Part shown: one piece after another, positions 1 through 7,899 of the stretch
Layout of the letters: each line of letters begins with the position of its first letter
Position numbering within the stretch: the stretch's first letter is position 1
NCBI RefSeq assembly: GCF_900100305.1
Contig: NZ_FNEY01000017.1
Span: forward strand, 1 to 64,000
Source: Paracidovorax citrulli
GTDB taxonomy: Bacteria; Pseudomonadota; Gammaproteobacteria; Burkholderiales; Burkholderiaceae_C
Direction of reading: 5' to 3'
DNA: 64,000 nucleotides
The notes under the pieces: model-generated
Seen by the model: only the letters and a program-made list of their open reading frames with translations
What the model was told of the DNA's origin: nothing
Database searches by the model: none
Position numbers and translations under genes: made by a program

Positions 1-246
1 CTGCTGTTCGAACAGCTGGACCTGCTCGGGTGGGCAGGCCTGGGGGCTGCGGTGCGGGCGGGAGCTGCGGTCGAGCAAGCCATCGGGGCCTTCGTTGCGA
101 AAGCGGGCCATCCACTTGTAGCCGGTGCGCAGGCTCACGCCTGCGGCTTCGCTGGCTTGGCGCATCGTCCAGTTCTGCTGGAGCACTCTGTCGACCAGAA
201 GGGCTCGACCTGCGCGGGTCAATCGCGCATGCTTATGACTGTTCAT
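1..246 (-). CDS. IS481-family transposase, N-terminal part (runs off the window)
   Basis: The frame opens at ATG 246 (MNSHKHARLTRAGR) and is still open at base 1, so only the first 82 codons are visible. They form the DNA-binding region of IS481-type transposases: a helix-turn-helix around QASEAAGVSLRTGYKW (about residues 31-46), followed by the typical GPDGLLDRSSRPH segment. The DDE catalytic core would lie to the left. Nothing in the visible part is broken, but whether the whole gene is intact cannot be judged. Confidence 0.8.
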   Translation of the reverse strand, partial: MNSHKHARLTRAGRALLVDRVLQQNWTMRQASEAAGVSLRTGYKWMARFRNEGPDGLLDRSSRPHRSPQACPPEQVQLFEQQ

Positions 247-331
247 CCGGTGTCCTGTCCTGAGTTGCTGGGGCCTGGTAACCACAGCTTCCCAGGTCGG
301 GCCTGGATGAACAACCTATTGAGACATCACA
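1..331 (-). mobile_element. One end of an IS481-family insertion sequence
   Basis: This is the 5' end of an insertion sequence that runs off the left edge. It contains the start of a transposase gene reading leftwards from 246 and about 85 bases of leader. The outer end is placed at 331: on the minus strand the element begins TGTGATGTCTCAATAGG, and IS481-type ends typically start with TGT. The other end and any target duplication are outside the window or not recognisable. The element lies 32 bases past the stop codon of the thioredoxin-like gene, so it has probably not broken a gene here. Confidence 0.7.
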
Positions 332-363
332 CCTAGGCCTCCTGCCCGGCCCGCGGCGCCGGG

Positions 364-717
364 TCAGGCCGGGCCGATGCTGATGGCCGGCGCGTGGGCG
401 ATGGCCTGCATGCCCGGATGCAGGGCCGTCGCGTCCTGCGGACGGACCACCCGGTCGATCTCCTTGCCGTCGCGCAGGAAAACCAGGGTGGGCCAGAGCT
501 TCACGCCGAAGCTGCGGCCGAGCGGGCGGCCCGGGCCGTCCTCGACCTTGATGTGCTGTACGTGGTCGTGGTCCTTCAGGGCGGCTTCGATCAGCGGCTG
601 CGCGCGCTGGCAGTAGCCGCACCAGGGCGTGCCGAACTCCAGGACGGCCGCGCCCTGCAGGCGGTCGATGTCCTCCCGTGCAGGGGCTTCGGCGAGGTGC
701 TGGGCGGTATAGGGCAT
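364..717 (-). CDS. Thioredoxin-family protein
   Basis: This 117-residue protein has a thioredoxin fold with the redox motif WCGYC (about residues 32-36) and the cis-proline segment LWPTLVFLRDGKEI. No signal peptide is visible, so it should act in the cytoplasm as a thiol-disulfide reductant. The active site is CGYC rather than the CGPC of classical thioredoxin. It is the last gene of the leftward molybdenum-cofactor operon, 59 bases after moeA, though the family gives no specific link to cofactor synthesis. An IS end begins 32 bases beyond its stop. Its exact partner is unknown. Confidence 0.85.
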   Translation of the reverse strand: MPYTAQHLAEAPAREDIDRLQGAAVLEFGTPWCGYCQRAQPLIEAALKDHDHVQHIKVEDGPGRPLGRSFGVKLWPTLVFLRDGKEIDRVVRPQDATALHPGMQAIAHAPAISIGPA

Positions 718-776
718 GGGCTTTCCGGTCGGTGGGGGATGGTTGCAAGGGTACGCCCGGCCAGGGCATTCCCGTG

Positions 777-2132
777 TCAGAGCATGCCGTCAAACAACAG
801 CACGTCCACCGGCTCGCCCACGGCGACGGGGCCACGGGCGTGCGGCAGCAGGATGAGCCCGTGGGCCTGCACCATGGAGCTCAGCAGTCCGGAGCCCTGT
901 GGCCCGGTGGTGCGCACGCGCAGGGCGCCGTCCGCATCCTGGAAGACGATGCCGCGCTGGTATTCGGTACGTCCGGGGCGCTTGTGCAGCGGTTCGGCCG
1001 CGAGGGCGCGCAACGCGGGCGGTGCCATGGGCTCGCAGCCCATCATCCGCCACAGCGCCGGCCGCACGAAGACGAGAAAAGCCACCATCGCCGCCACGGG
1101 ATTGCCGGGCAGCGCGAACAGCACGGCGGCTCCGTCCGCTCCGGCTTCGCTGCTGGCGGCCCCCTCCGGGCGCGGGATGCGGCCCGCGGCCATCGGGCGG
1201 CCCGGCCGCATGGCGATGCGCCAGAACTCCACCTGGCCGAGGTGGTCGAGCAGCGTGCGCGTGTGGTCGGCGACACCCGTGCTGACGCCGCCGCTGGTGA
1301 CGATGGCGTCGGCACGCGCCGCCGCCGCGCGCAGCGTGGATTCCAGGGCCTGCGGCTCGTCCGGGACGGCGCCCAGGTCGATGGGCTCCACGCCCATGCG
1401 TGCCAGCAGCCCGAACAGGGTGTAGCGGTTGCTGTCGTACACGGCCCCCTCGCGCCAGGGCGTTCCCAGGCTGAGGATCTCGTCCCCCGTGGAGAAGAAC
1501 GCCACCCGCAGGCGGCGGACGACGGGCACCGTGGCCTGCCCGAGGCTCGCCAGCAGCCCGAGCGCGGCCGGCGCGAGCCGGGTTCCCCTGGCGAGGGCGG
1601 TCCGGCCGCGTGCAAGGTCCTCGCCCGCGCACCGGCGGTGGTCGCCCCGGCGGACCGCGCCCGGGGGGATGGTGATGTGCTCCATCCCGCCCGCGGGGGA
1701 CGCGGTGAGGGCGGCTTCCTGGGGAATCACGGTGTCCGCTCCGTGCGGCATCACCGCGCCGGTCATGATGCGCAGGCACTGGCCCGGCCCGAGGCACCCC
1801 TGCCAGCGGTGGCCGGCGAGCACGGTGCCGGCCACCTGCAGGGTCAGCGGCTGCCCGTCCACCAGGGCCGCGCCGTCGAAAGCGAAGCCGTCCATGGCGG
1901 AGTTGTCGTGCGGCGGTACGTCCATGGGCGAGACGACATCCTCGGCCAGAATGCGGTCGAGCGCGGCGAAGATGCCCACCTGTTCGATGCCGCGCACCGG
2001 TTCGGCGAGTGCGGCGAGCCGCTCATGCACGGCGTCCACGGGCAGGTCGTGCGCCACGGTGGCTGCGGGGGCCGTGGCGGGCGGCGTCGATGGGGGCGGC
2101 GGGTGGCCTGGGCGAAAGGTCATGGGGCTCAT
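777..2132 (-). CDS. moeA: Molybdopterin molybdenumtransferase MoeA
   Basis: MoeA inserts molybdate into adenylylated molybdopterin, the last step in making the molybdenum cofactor. The 451-residue protein has the expected landmarks: DNSAMDGFAF near the N-terminus, the repeat TGDEILSLG, SGGVSTGVADH in the MoCF-binding domain, and LPGNPVAAMVAFLVFVRP towards the C-terminal domain. ATG 2132 overlaps the stop of the upstream acetyltransferase as ATGA, which suggests translational coupling; a second in-frame ATG lies at 2123. The first 20 or so residues are Pro/Thr/Ala-rich and poorly conserved. It sits in the operon moaA-mobA-GNAT-moeA. Confidence 0.96.
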   Translation of the reverse strand: MSPMTFRPGHPPPPSTPPATAPAATVAHDLPVDAVHERLAALAEPVRGIEQVGIFAALDRILAEDVVSPMDVPPHDNSAMDGFAFDGAALVDGQPLTLQVAGTVLAGHRWQGCLGPGQCLRIMTGAVMPHGADTVIPQEAALTASPAGGMEHITIPPGAVRRGDHRRCAGEDLARGRTALARGTRLAPAALGLLASLGQATVPVVRRLRVAFFSTGDEILSLGTPWREGAVYDSNRYTLFGLLARMGVEPIDLGAVPDEPQALESTLRAAAARADAIVTSGGVSTGVADHTRTLLDHLGQVEFWRIAMRPGRPMAAGRIPRPEGAASSEAGADGAAVLFALPGNPVAAMVAFLVFVRPALWRMMGCEPMAPPALRALAAEPLHKRPGRTEYQRGIVFQDADGALRVRTTGPQGSGLLSSMVQAHGLILLPHARGPVAVGEPVDVLLFDGML

Positions 2133-2716
2133 GTGGCTCGGGGCAGCATGCGGTACATGTGAAGCTTGTCGTAAGGGATGCCGGCCACCCGGATGGCGCC
2201 CGGCAGCAGGCCCCAGGGGCGGAAGCCCTCGCTCTCGTAGAGCCCCACGGCGTTCCCGTTGACGGCGGTCACCGACAGTTCCAGCAGTTCGAGCCCGTCC
2301 ATCTGCAGGGCGTAGTCGATGCAGGCGCGCAGCAGTTGCCGGCCGATGCCGCGCCGCTGGGCGTGCGTGGCGACCATCATGGCGATCACATGGGCGCAGT
2401 GGCGCTGCTGCAGGCGCTCCTGTCGCTCGCAACCCACGCTGCCCAGCAGTTCGCCGGAATCTGCATCGAATGCACCGAGAAAGAAGAGGCCCGAGCCTGG
2501 CGTGCCGAAGCTTGCCGCATAGGATTCGGCCGGCCTGGCGACCGCGCTGGCGTAGTCCGATGTGAAGGCCTCCGGCGCGGCGAGCAGGGCCGCATCCCGC
2601 AACGCCTTGTAGGCGGCCGCATGGGAGGCGTCCAGCAGGCCGATGCGCACGGCCGGCATCCCTGGTGGTCCGGAGGGGCCGCCGGACACGGAAGGGGCGG
2701 GGGCGGTCGGGTTCAT
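2129..2716 (-). CDS. GNAT-family N-acetyltransferase
   Basis: This 195-residue protein carries a GNAT fold. The acetyl-CoA-binding motif A is THAQRRGIGRQLLRACIDYA, and the later NGNAVGLYESEGFRPWG segment is typical of the family C-terminus. The substrate cannot be predicted. Its start ATG (2716) overlaps the mobA stop and its own stop overlaps the moeA start, both as ATGA, so it is tightly embedded in the molybdenum-cofactor operon. A role in cofactor synthesis is not established. The first 20 residues (PTAPAPSVSGGPSG) look disordered, so translation could start slightly later. Confidence 0.85.
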   Translation of the reverse strand: MNPTAPAPSVSGGPSGPPGMPAVRIGLLDASHAAAYKALRDAALLAAPEAFTSDYASAVARPAESYAASFGTPGSGLFFLGAFDADSGELLGSVGCERQERLQQRHCAHVIAMMVATHAQRRGIGRQLLRACIDYALQMDGLELLELSVTAVNGNAVGLYESEGFRPWGLLPGAIRVAGIPYDKLHMYRMLPRAT

Positions 2717-3366
2717 ACAGTGTCGGTTTCCAGGCGGTGCAGCTCGTCCAGGGTGTTGGCATTGCGGAAGGCGTGCGGGTCGTCTCCCGGCCGGTCGAAA
2801 GCGGCCGTGGCCAGGGCATGTCGGCCCATCCAGTCCAGCACCTTGCGCCCGCCCCCGTCCAGATAGCGCCGCAGGTCGTCCTGCAGGCCCGCGCGCAGCA
2901 GGCAGGCCACCGGGTGCCGGCGCAGCGGTGCCGGCCCGGGGGCGGGAAGGCCGGCCGGCACGGCTTCGGGGGCGGCCGCGATGGCGATGTCCGCGCCGGC
3001 CGCCATGGCGGCCTCGGCCAGCCGGGCGCCGAGGTCGGGCGGGAAGCGGGGCGTATCGCAGGGCACGGCCAGCAGCCAGGGTGTGCCGCACCATTGCAGG
3101 CCCGCCAGGATGCCGGCCAGCGGGCCGGGATGGCCGGGCAGGGCGTCACCCAGCACGGGAACGCCGAGCGCAGCGTAACGGTCCAGGTGGCGGTTGGCGC
3201 TGACCGAGAGCTTGCCCGGTGCGGCCTGCGGACGCAGCCGCTCCAGCGCGACCGCGGCGAGCGGCCGGCCCCGGAAGGGCTGCAGCCCCTTGTCCAGCCC
3301 GCCCATGCGCGAGCCCTGGCCGCCGGCCAGGACCATGCCGGCGATGTCCGCGCGGCCGATCACCAT
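2713..3366 (-). CDS. mobA: Molybdenum cofactor guanylyltransferase MobA
   Basis: MobA attaches GMP to the molybdenum cofactor, giving the bis-MGD form used by DMSO-reductase-family enzymes such as nitrate reductase and formate dehydrogenase. The 217-residue protein has the nucleotide-binding signature AGMVLAGGQGSRMGGLDKG at residues 9-27, and LLAVPCDTPRFPP near residue 100, where PCD contributes the metal-binding aspartate. It starts at ATG 3366, 13 bases after moaA, and overlaps the downstream acetyltransferase start. Its presence implies that the organism makes at least one MGD-dependent oxidoreductase, although none is encoded in this window. Confidence 0.95.
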   Translation of the reverse strand: MVIGRADIAGMVLAGGQGSRMGGLDKGLQPFRGRPLAAVALERLRPQAAPGKLSVSANRHLDRYAALGVPVLGDALPGHPGPLAGILAGLQWCGTPWLLAVPCDTPRFPPDLGARLAEAAMAAGADIAIAAAPEAVPAGLPAPGPAPLRRHPVACLLRAGLQDDLRRYLDGGGRKVLDWMGRHALATAAFDRPGDDPHAFRNANTLDELHRLETDTV

Positions 3367-3379
3367 GGCCCCCCGCGCC

Positions 3380-4522
3380 TCATCCGCCGATGTAGCTCAT
3401 CTCGACGCGCCGCGCGGCCGGCGCGCCGGTGGCCGGCGGCAGGCTGCCCCGCAGTTCGGAATAGCGGTCGGTGCGGCCCTGCCAGATGCCGGCGATGGCC
3501 GCGGCCAGATCGGGGTCGGCGGCCCCGCCGCGCAGCAGCGCGCGCAGGTCCCAGCCCTGCGTGGCGAAGAGGCACAGGTAGAGCCGGCCTTCCATCGACA
3601 GCCGGGCGCGGTTGCAATCGCCGCAGAACGCGCGGGTGACGCTGCTGATCGTTCCCACTTCTCCCAGGGCGGGGTCGTGCCGGCCCTGTGCGTCGGCATA
3701 ACCCCAGCGCTCGGCGGTTTCTCCGGGGGCCGCGGGAGGCAGCTGCACCAGGGGCAGTTCCTGCCGGAGCCGGTCGATCACCTGCGCCGACGGTAGCACC
3801 TCGTCCATGCGCCACCCGTTCGTGGCGCCCACGTCCATGTATTCGATGAAGCGCAGCGTGATGCCGGTGCCCCGGAAATGGCGGGCCATGGGCACGATCT
3901 CGTGGTCGTTGGTGCCGCGCTTGACCACCATGTTGACCTTGATGCGCTCGAACCCGGCCGCCTGGGCGGCCTCGATGCCAGAGAGCACCTCCGCCACGGG
4001 AAAGTCCACGTCGTTCATGCGGCGGAAGACGCTGTCCTGCAGGCTGTCCAGGCTGACGGTGAGCCGCGCCAGCCCCGCGTCGCGCAGGGCCCGGGCCTTG
4101 CGGGCGAGCAGCGAGCCGTTGGTGGTCAGCGTCAGGTCGGGCACGCGGCCCTCGGCGGTGCGCAGCCCGGCGAGCTGCTCCACCAGGTTCTCCAGGTGCC
4201 GCCGCAGCAGCGGTTCCCCGCCCGTGAGCCGGATCTTGCGCACGCCATGGGCCAGGAAGACCCGCGCCAGGCGCGTGATCTCCTCGAAGCTGAGCAGGTC
4301 GCCGTGGGAGAGGTAGGGATAGTCCTTGCCGAAGACTTCCTTGGGCATGCAGTAGCTGCAGCGGAAGTTGCAGCGGTCGGTGACGCTGATGCGCAGGTCG
4401 CGCAAGGGCCGGCCCAGCGCATCGGCGAGCCATCCTGCAGGCCCTGCGAAAGGGCCTTCGGGCATGCGGGGCCGCAGCGCGGCGATGCGCTGGTCCACGA
4501 GCGGAATCACACGTTCGGCCAT
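3380..4522 (-). CDS. moaA: GTP 3',8-cyclase MoaA (radical SAM)
   Basis: MoaA starts molybdenum-cofactor synthesis by rearranging GTP with S-adenosylmethionine radical chemistry. The radical SAM cluster motif is CNFRCSYC, and the second cluster that binds GTP is carried by [19 protein letters not shown]. The protein ends in Gly-Gly (SYIGG), the tail typical of active MoaA. The start at ATG 4522 ([12 protein letters not shown]) gives 380 residues; an in-frame ATG at 4540 and a TTG at 4588 would lengthen it by 6 or 22 residues without recognisable sequence. First gene of the operon. An FNR-like box lies about 55 bases upstream. Confidence 0.96.
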   Translation of the reverse strand: MAERVIPLVDQRIAALRPRMPEGPFAGPAGWLADALGRPLRDLRISVTDRCNFRCSYCMPKEVFGKDYPYLSHGDLLSFEEITRLARVFLAHGVRKIRLTGGEPLLRRHLENLVEQLAGLRTAEGRVPDLTLTTNGSLLARKARALRDAGLARLTVSLDSLQDSVFRRMNDVDFPVAEVLSGIEAAQAAGFERIKVNMVVKRGTNDHEIVPMARHFRGTGITLRFIEYMDVGATNGWRMDEVLPSAQVIDRLRQELPLVQLPPAAPGETAERWGYADAQGRHDPALGEVGTISSVTRAFCGDCNRARLSMEGRLYLCLFATQGWDLRALLRGGAADPDLAAAIAGIWQGRTDRYSELRGSLPPATGAPAARRVEMSYIGG

Positions 4523-4574
4523 GGCTGGATTCTGCCGCATGGCCGCAGTAGGGGTATGGGCGGACGGCGGAATA

Positions 4575-4588
4575 TTGATGCCCGTCAA
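4575..4588 (-). promoter_or_regulatory. FNR/Crp-family box upstream of moaA
   Basis: The plus strand reads TTGATGCCCGTCAA here, matching the FNR consensus TTGAT-N4-ATCAA at nine of ten positions. Oxygen control of molybdenum-cofactor genes by FNR/ANR-type proteins is known in other proteobacteria, so the location makes sense. This is a sequence match only; no clear -10 could be fixed. Confidence 0.5.
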
Positions 4589-4671
4589 TTTCCCCGGCTT
4601 CCGTGGAGCCTCCTGCCGGCCCGAACCTTCGGTGCGAAAGGCCCTGGCGGCGGCACCTTCGCCTGACCGGG

Positions 4672-5442
4672 TCAGACGCAGCGGGCCCCGTCCACCTCGA
4701 TGCAGGCGCCGCTCACGAAGGCGGCCTCGTCGCTCGCCAGGTAGAGCGCCGCGTTCGCCACGTCCAGTGCGGTGGAAAAGCGGCCGAGCGGGATCGTGGC
4801 CAGGAACTTCGCCCGCCGGGCATCGTCGAGCTCTCCGCCCGCGAACTCCGCCGCCAGGCCGGTATCCGGGTTGAACACCGGGTTGATGCAGTTCACCCGG
4901 ATGTTGTCCGGGCCGAGCTCGGCCGCCATGGACTTGCTGGTCACGATCACCGCGCCCTTCGATCCGTTGTACCAGGTCAGCCCCGGCCGCGGCCGCAGCC
5001 CGGCGGTGGATGCGATGTTGATGATGCAGCCGCCGCGCCGCCGCGGGTTGCCGCGCATCGCGGGCACCGCGTGCAGCGCCGACAGGTAGATGCTTTTGAC
5101 GTTGACCGCGTACACGCGGTCGAATTCTTCCTCGGTCACTTCGAGCATGGGGCGGTTGCGGTGGGTCCAGCCGGCGTTGTTGACCATCACGTCGAGCGAT
5201 CCGTGGCGGGACACCGCCTCGGCCACCAGGGCCCGTACTTCGTCCGACCGCGTGACGTCCGCCGCGAAGGCGTGGGCGGTGCCCCCGTCGCCGCTGATGG
5301 CGGCCGCCACGCGTTCGGCGGCGTCGGGCCGGATGTCGTTCACGATGAGGAGGGCGCCTTCGGCCGCCAGCCGCCGTGCGATGCCTTCGCCGATGCCGCC
5401 GCCGGCGCCGGTGACGATGGTGGATTTGCCCTGGACGCGCAT
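4672..5442 (-). CDS. Short-chain dehydrogenase/reductase (SDR)
   Basis: This is a classical NAD(P)-dependent SDR of 256 residues. It has the cofactor-binding [12 protein letters not shown] near the N-terminus, NNAGWTH, catalytic Ser in INIASTAG, and the YNGSKGA active site (Tyr-x-x-x-Lys). Its ending [13 protein letters not shown] is usual for the family. ATG 5442 (MRVQGKST) is chosen because AGGA lies seven bases upstream and residues before it are not SDR-like. The substrate cannot be told from sequence. It stands alone between moaA and the small exported protein, both on the same strand but with gaps of about 120-150 bases. Confidence 0.9.
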   Translation of the reverse strand: MRVQGKSTIVTGAGGGIGEGIARRLAAEGALLIVNDIRPDAAERVAAAISGDGGTAHAFAADVTRSDEVRALVAEAVSRHGSLDVMVNNAGWTHRNRPMLEVTEEEFDRVYAVNVKSIYLSALHAVPAMRGNPRRRGGCIINIASTAGLRPRPGLTWYNGSKGAVIVTSKSMAAELGPDNIRVNCINPVFNPDTGLAAEFAGGELDDARRAKFLATIPLGRFSTALDVANAALYLASDEAAFVSGACIEVDGARCV

Positions 5443-5563
5443 GGGTGATGTCCTGTGATGCCGCAACGGGGGGGCCGGCCGGTGGCGCCCGGCGAGCGCG
5501 TGGTGGCCGGTGAAGAGGTGTGTGGCAGTGTAAGGCGCCAGGCCGCCCTGCCTGCGGCTGACG

Positions 5564-6040
5564 TCAGCACTTGAGCCAGTAGAACTCCCGGCGCGCGCGG
5601 TGGAGCTCCGCGTCGGCCGCAGCCCGGGCTTCTCCCGTGGCGTGGGCGGCGCGCTGCTCCAGGGACGGCAATCGGCCGTCCAGCATACGGCACTGCTGCT
5701 TGTCGTCGGGCGAGAGCTGGAGGCGGCGACGCTCGACGTTCATCCGCTCGTGCGACAGGCCCGTGAGCGGGCGCAGGGCATCGTCCACGAGCTTGCGGTA
5801 CTCGTCGCGCTGAACGTCCGCCCCCTTGCGGCTCACCCCGGACATCTTGTCCATGCCCTGCGTCGGCGTGGCATCGATCACCTTGCCGCCCAGGCAGGGC
5901 TCGTGGGAATAGCCGACCTTCCCACCCTGTTCGCAGCGGTAGACGGCCTGCTGCGCGGTGGCGCCCAGGGACGCCAGACCGAGCAGGGCCGCCGTGGCAA
6001 GGCAGGCCGCCCGACGGTTCGGCTTTTGTGAATCGTTCAT
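5564..6040 (-). CDS. Small exported DUF4124-like protein
   Basis: The 158-residue product begins with a signal peptide ([23 protein letters not shown], cleavage near residue 32). It continues with [20 protein letters not shown], the short Cys-containing segment of DUF4124 proteins, which are common and uncharacterised in betaproteobacteria. The rest is charged and probably helical, ending YWLKC with a terminal cysteine. The predicted location is the periplasm. ATG 6040 is supported by GGGAGGG just upstream. It is divergent from the superoxide dismutase gene, sharing a 214-base intergenic region. Function unknown. Confidence 0.8.
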   Translation of the reverse strand: MNDSQKPNRRAACLATAALLGLASLGATAQQAVYRCEQGGKVGYSHEPCLGGKVIDATPTQGMDKMSGVSRKGADVQRDEYRKLVDDALRPLTGLSHERMNVERRRLQLSPDDKQQCRMLDGRLPSLEQRAAHATGEARAAADAELHRARREFYWLKC

Positions 6041-6190
6041 GGTGCCCTCCCGGCCTTGTCGTTTTCTCGGTGTGGGATGCATGGTAGTGGTTCTGCACCC
6101 TTTCTTTTTTAAGTCTTGCGAGTCCCGACATGCCAGCCGGATGTTGGCGGGGCAGGGAAGGACCATGTCCTACTTGACATGGTTGAGAAT

Positions 6191-6209
6191 AAAAATAATT
6201 ATCATTTGA
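6191..6209 (+). promoter_or_regulatory. Fur-box-like sequence upstream of the superoxide dismutase gene
   Basis: In a short A/T-rich patch, AAAAATAATTATCATTTGA matches 12 of 19 positions of the classical Fur box GATAATGATAATCATTATC, including the uninterrupted core ATCATT. It lies 45 bases before the sod start codon. Fur repression of manganese superoxide dismutase is established in enteric bacteria, so iron control is plausible. The intergenic region is shared with a divergent gene, so either could be affected. Confidence 0.55.
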
Positions 6210-6254
6210 TTTCATCGATTCTTTTTCATTCGACCCAGCCAGAAGGTGACCCCC

Positions 6255-6887
6255 ATGCCGCACACGCTGCCCGCCTTGCCTTACGCCTACGATGCCCTGG
6301 AGCCGCACATCGATGCGCGCACCATGGAGATCCACCACACCAAGCACCACCAGACCTACGTCAACAATCTGAACGCCGCGCTGGAAGGCACGCCGCATGC
6401 CGACACCCCGGTGGATCAACTCGTCGCGGGCCTTCGGTCCTTGCCGGAATCACTGCAGACGGCCGTGCGCAACAACGGCGGAGGCCATGCCAACCACAGC
6501 CTGTTCTGGACCGTCATGGCTCCCGAAGGGCAGGGCGGCGGCGGACAGCCGGGCGGTGCGCTCGGCGAGGCGATCGACCGGGACCTGGGCGGTTTCGATG
6601 CGTTCAAGGAGGCTTTCACCAAGGCGGCGCTCACCCGCTTCGGCAGCGGCTGGGCCTGGCTGGTGGTCGATGGTGCCGGCCGGCTCGCGGTCGAGAGCAG
6701 CGGCAACCAGGACAGCCCGCTCATGGCCGGGCTGCTGTCCGGGCACACGCCGATCCTCGGACTCGATGTGTGGGAGCACGCCTACTACCTTCAGTACCAG
6801 AACCGGCGCCCTGAATACATCGCCGCGTTCTATCGTGTGATCCGTTGGGACGAGGTGGCGCGCCGGTACGCGAAGGCCCGCGGCTGA
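6255..6887 (+). CDS. sodA: Superoxide dismutase, manganese/cambialistic type
   Basis: This enzyme dismutates superoxide to hydrogen peroxide and oxygen in the cytoplasm. Metal ligands are visible: His in [13 protein letters not shown], His in [11 protein letters not shown], and Asp plus His in [20 protein letters not shown]. Gly before HANH together with Gln in NQDSPL is the manganese-type arrangement (iron enzymes usually carry the Gln near the HxxxH site), so a Mn or cambialistic enzyme is more likely than strict Fe. ATG 6255 has AGAAGG eight bases upstream; a GTG at 6246 is an alternative. At 210 residues the length is normal. A Fur-like box precedes it, and a ZIP metal transporter follows on the same strand. 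Confidence 0.93.
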   Translation: MPHTLPALPYAYDALEPHIDARTMEIHHTKHHQTYVNNLNAALEGTPHADTPVDQLVAGLRSLPESLQTAVRNNGGGHANHSLFWTVMAPEGQGGGGQPGGALGEAIDRDLGGFDAFKEAFTKAALTRFGSGWAWLVVDGAGRLAVESSGNQDSPLMAGLLSGHTPILGLDVWEHAYYLQYQNRRPEYIAAFYRVIRWDEVARRYAKARG

Positions 6888-6960
6888 CTCCGCCGACGTC
6901 CCCGCCCGTCCCCGAACGCCCGGGATCTTCATCGTGGAAAACCCGCCGGAGCCTCCGTCC

Positions 6961-7863
6961 ATGCCCGCCCAGAACACGCTTTCACTGCGCCGCCCCATCT
7001 GGGGCCCCCGCCGCTGGCTGGGCCTGGCCATCGCCGTGGCGGGCGCCGTGGTGCTGGCGCTGCAGTTCACGCAGTTCCTCCAGGCGAATCCGCGCGTGGC
7101 CCAGGCCTGGCAGGGCGGCCTCGTCGCGGCGCTGGCGACGGCGCTGGGCACGCTGCCCGTGGTGTTCTCGCAGCGCCTGTCGGAACGCGTGCAGGACACG
7201 CTCTTCGGCTTCGGGGCCGGCGTGATGCTGGCGGCCAGTTCCTTCTCGCTCATCATCCCGGGCCTGGAGGCCGCGAAAACCAACGGCGCCGGGTCATGGG
7301 CGGCCGGGGGCATCGTCGGCGCGTCCATCCTGCTGGGAGGGCTGGCGCTGCTCGCCATGGAGCGCGTGCTGCCGCACGAGCATTTCATCAAGGGGGTGGA
7401 GGGCGGCCCCTCGCCGCGCACGCTGCGGCGCACCTGGCTGTTCGTCTTCGCGATCGCGTTGCACAACCTGCCCGAGGGGCTGGCGATCGGCGTGGCCTAC
7501 GGCGGCGCCAGCCCGCTGCAGGCCGGCACGCTCACGGCCGGCATCGCCATCCAGGACGTGCCCGAGGGCCTGGTGGTGGCGATGGCGCTGCTCGCGGCGG
7601 GCTACCGGCGCTGGCTGGCCGTGCTGCTGGGCATGGCCTCGGGCCTGGTGGAGCCGCTGGGCGCGGTGCTCGGCGCCTCGGTCATCGGCCTGTCGGCCGG
7701 GCTGCTGCCCTGGGGCCTGGGCTTCGCTGCCGGGGCGATGCTGTTCGTCATCAGCCACGAGATCATTCCCGAGTCGCATCGCAAGGGGCACGAGTCCTGG
7801 GCCACCGGCGGGCTCATGATCGGCTTCGTGCTGATGATGCTGCTCGATACCGCGCTGGGCTGA
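6961..7863 (+). CDS. ZIP-family divalent metal transporter
   Basis: This is an inner-membrane transporter of about 300 residues with eight likely membrane segments, of the ZIP family that brings Zn2+ and related divalent metals into the cytoplasm. The family signature is seen twice: LHNLPEGLAIGVAYGG in segment IV, and IQDVPEGLVVAMALLAAGY in segment V, where the usual His is replaced by Gln-Asp as in the GufA-like subgroup. The last segments contain SHEIIPESHRKGHE. ATG 6961 has GGAG nine bases upstream; a GTG at 6934 would add nine Pro-rich residues. It lies 73 bases after sodA and may be co-transcribed, but metal specificity is not visible. Confidence 0.9.
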   Translation: MPAQNTLSLRRPIWGPRRWLGLAIAVAGAVVLALQFTQFLQANPRVAQAWQGGLVAALATALGTLPVVFSQRLSERVQDTLFGFGAGVMLAASSFSLIIPGLEAAKTNGAGSWAAGGIVGASILLGGLALLAMERVLPHEHFIKGVEGGPSPRTLRRTWLFVFAIALHNLPEGLAIGVAYGGASPLQAGTLTAGIAIQDVPEGLVVAMALLAAGYRRWLAVLLGMASGLVEPLGAVLGASVIGLSAGLLPWGLGFAAGAMLFVISHEIIPESHRKGHESWATGGLMIGFVLMMLLDTALG

Positions 7864-7899
7864 CGTGTCCGCGCACGGATCGCCGCCCGCCGCTGCGGC

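Noticed and set aside
777-3149. A continuous open frame spanning moeA, the acetyltransferase region and mobA, which could look like a fusion protein.
   Set aside because: Only its 777-2132 part reads as MoeA. The rest is out of frame with the acetyltransferase and MobA, whose own frames carry intact motifs and ATGA overlaps.
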